DNA of 5,060 nucleotides, taken from Chloroflexota bacterium. Lineage in GTDB: Bacteria; Chloroflexota; Dehalococcoidia; GIF9; AB-539-J10. Below, piece by piece: positions 4,914 through 5,060 of the stretch. Position numbers and translations under genes: made by a program. Every line of letters begins with the position of its first letter. The stretch's first letter is position 1. The stretch spans positions 1,389,699 to 1,394,758 of the forward strand of contig CP070793.1 of assembly GCA_020346965.1 (NCBI GenBank), given 5' to 3'. The notes under the pieces are model-generated. The model searched no databases. It was not told the origin of the DNA and worked only from the letters and a program-made list of their open reading frames with translations.

Positions 4914-5060
4914 TTAGAAACCCAATTCTCGAGCTACAATAGCACGTTGAAAATTAGCATCGCCAAAGATTATCTCACCAGCCTTCGCCTGCCTGTAATA
5001 CAGGTGTATGTCATGGTCCATGGTGAAGCCGATAGCTCCGAATATCTGATGTGCCAGTAA
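4914..5060 (-). CDS. Acyl-CoA dehydrogenase, C-terminal end (5' part outside window)
   Basis: The last 48 residues of an acyl-CoA dehydrogenase are read on the minus strand. These FAD flavoproteins oxidise acyl-CoA to the trans-2-enoyl-CoA in fatty-acid or related degradation. The family's C-terminal signature is clear: HQIFGAIGFTMDHDIHLYYR (positions 4-23 of the visible part), matching the usual QxxGGxGFTxEhplhlyyR with Ala for the second Gly, then QAKAGEIIFGDANFQRAIVA and ELGF before the TAA. The catalytic glutamate and FAD-contacting residues lie outside the window, so substrate class cannot be given. It converges on the regulator remnant with 11 bases between the two stops and no visible terminator hairpin. 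The frame is intact. Confidence 0.9.
   Translation of the reverse strand, partial: LLAHQIFGAIGFTMDHDIHLYYRQAKAGEIIFGDANFQRAIVARELGF

Noticed and set aside
1..5060. Mobile element, CRISPR array, tRNA/rRNA, phage or defence genes.
   Set aside because: No repeat arrays, transposase-like frames, terminal inverted repeats or tRNA-like sequence were seen; nearly all bases belong to housekeeping genes.

Overview
This 5.06-kb window looks like an ordinary chromosomal segment of a bacterium. The best guess is a member of the Chloroflexota, class Dehalococcoidia or a close sediment relative. That rests on three things. The order dnaJ / gpsA / plsY / der is one I recall from Dehalococcoides-type genomes. 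The GpsA nucleotide-binding loop has Thr where most bacteria have Gly, as I recall for that group. The window also ends in an acyl-CoA dehydrogenase, a family that is expanded in non-dehalogenating Dehalococcoidia. This placement comes from memory of protein families; no search was run.

Layout. Positions 2-430 (+) hold the 3' end of a DnaJ co-chaperone gene. It converges on a four-gene minus-strand operon and shares a CTAG palindrome with it, in which both genes stop. Read in its own direction, the operon runs argF (4329-3400), der (3403-2060), plsY (2063-1419), gpsA (1425-427). Every junction overlaps: ATGA at argF/der, ATGA at der/plsY, and a 7-bp ATGGTGA at plsY/gpsA. The genes are therefore probably transcribed together and translationally coupled. 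A promoter with a perfect TTGACA, a 17-bp spacer and TAGTAT sits just before argF and predicts a very short leader.

The 147-bp stretch 4330-4476 is a divergent promoter region. The plus-strand side has a perfect TATAAT (4428-4433) and drives a small DUF6504-like protein (4477-4710). Nine bases after its stop lies what appears to be a decayed Lrp/AsnC-type regulator (4720-4902). It has a good Shine-Dalgarno sequence followed by ACG instead of ATG, an intact-looking N-terminal helix-turn-helix, and no ligand-binding domain. The window closes with the C-terminal end of an acyl-CoA dehydrogenase on the minus strand (4914-5060).

Function. The operon joins arginine biosynthesis (ArgF), 50S ribosome assembly (Der) and the first steps of glycerophospholipid synthesis. 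GpsA makes glycerol-3-phosphate and PlsY acylates it, so the last two genes act consecutively. I see no mobile element, CRISPR array, RNA gene, phage gene or defence system, and no stretch over 300 bases without a gene. The points that most deserve a second look are the start-less regulator remnant and the odd N-terminus and atypical residues of GpsA. I found nothing that supports a new biological system.
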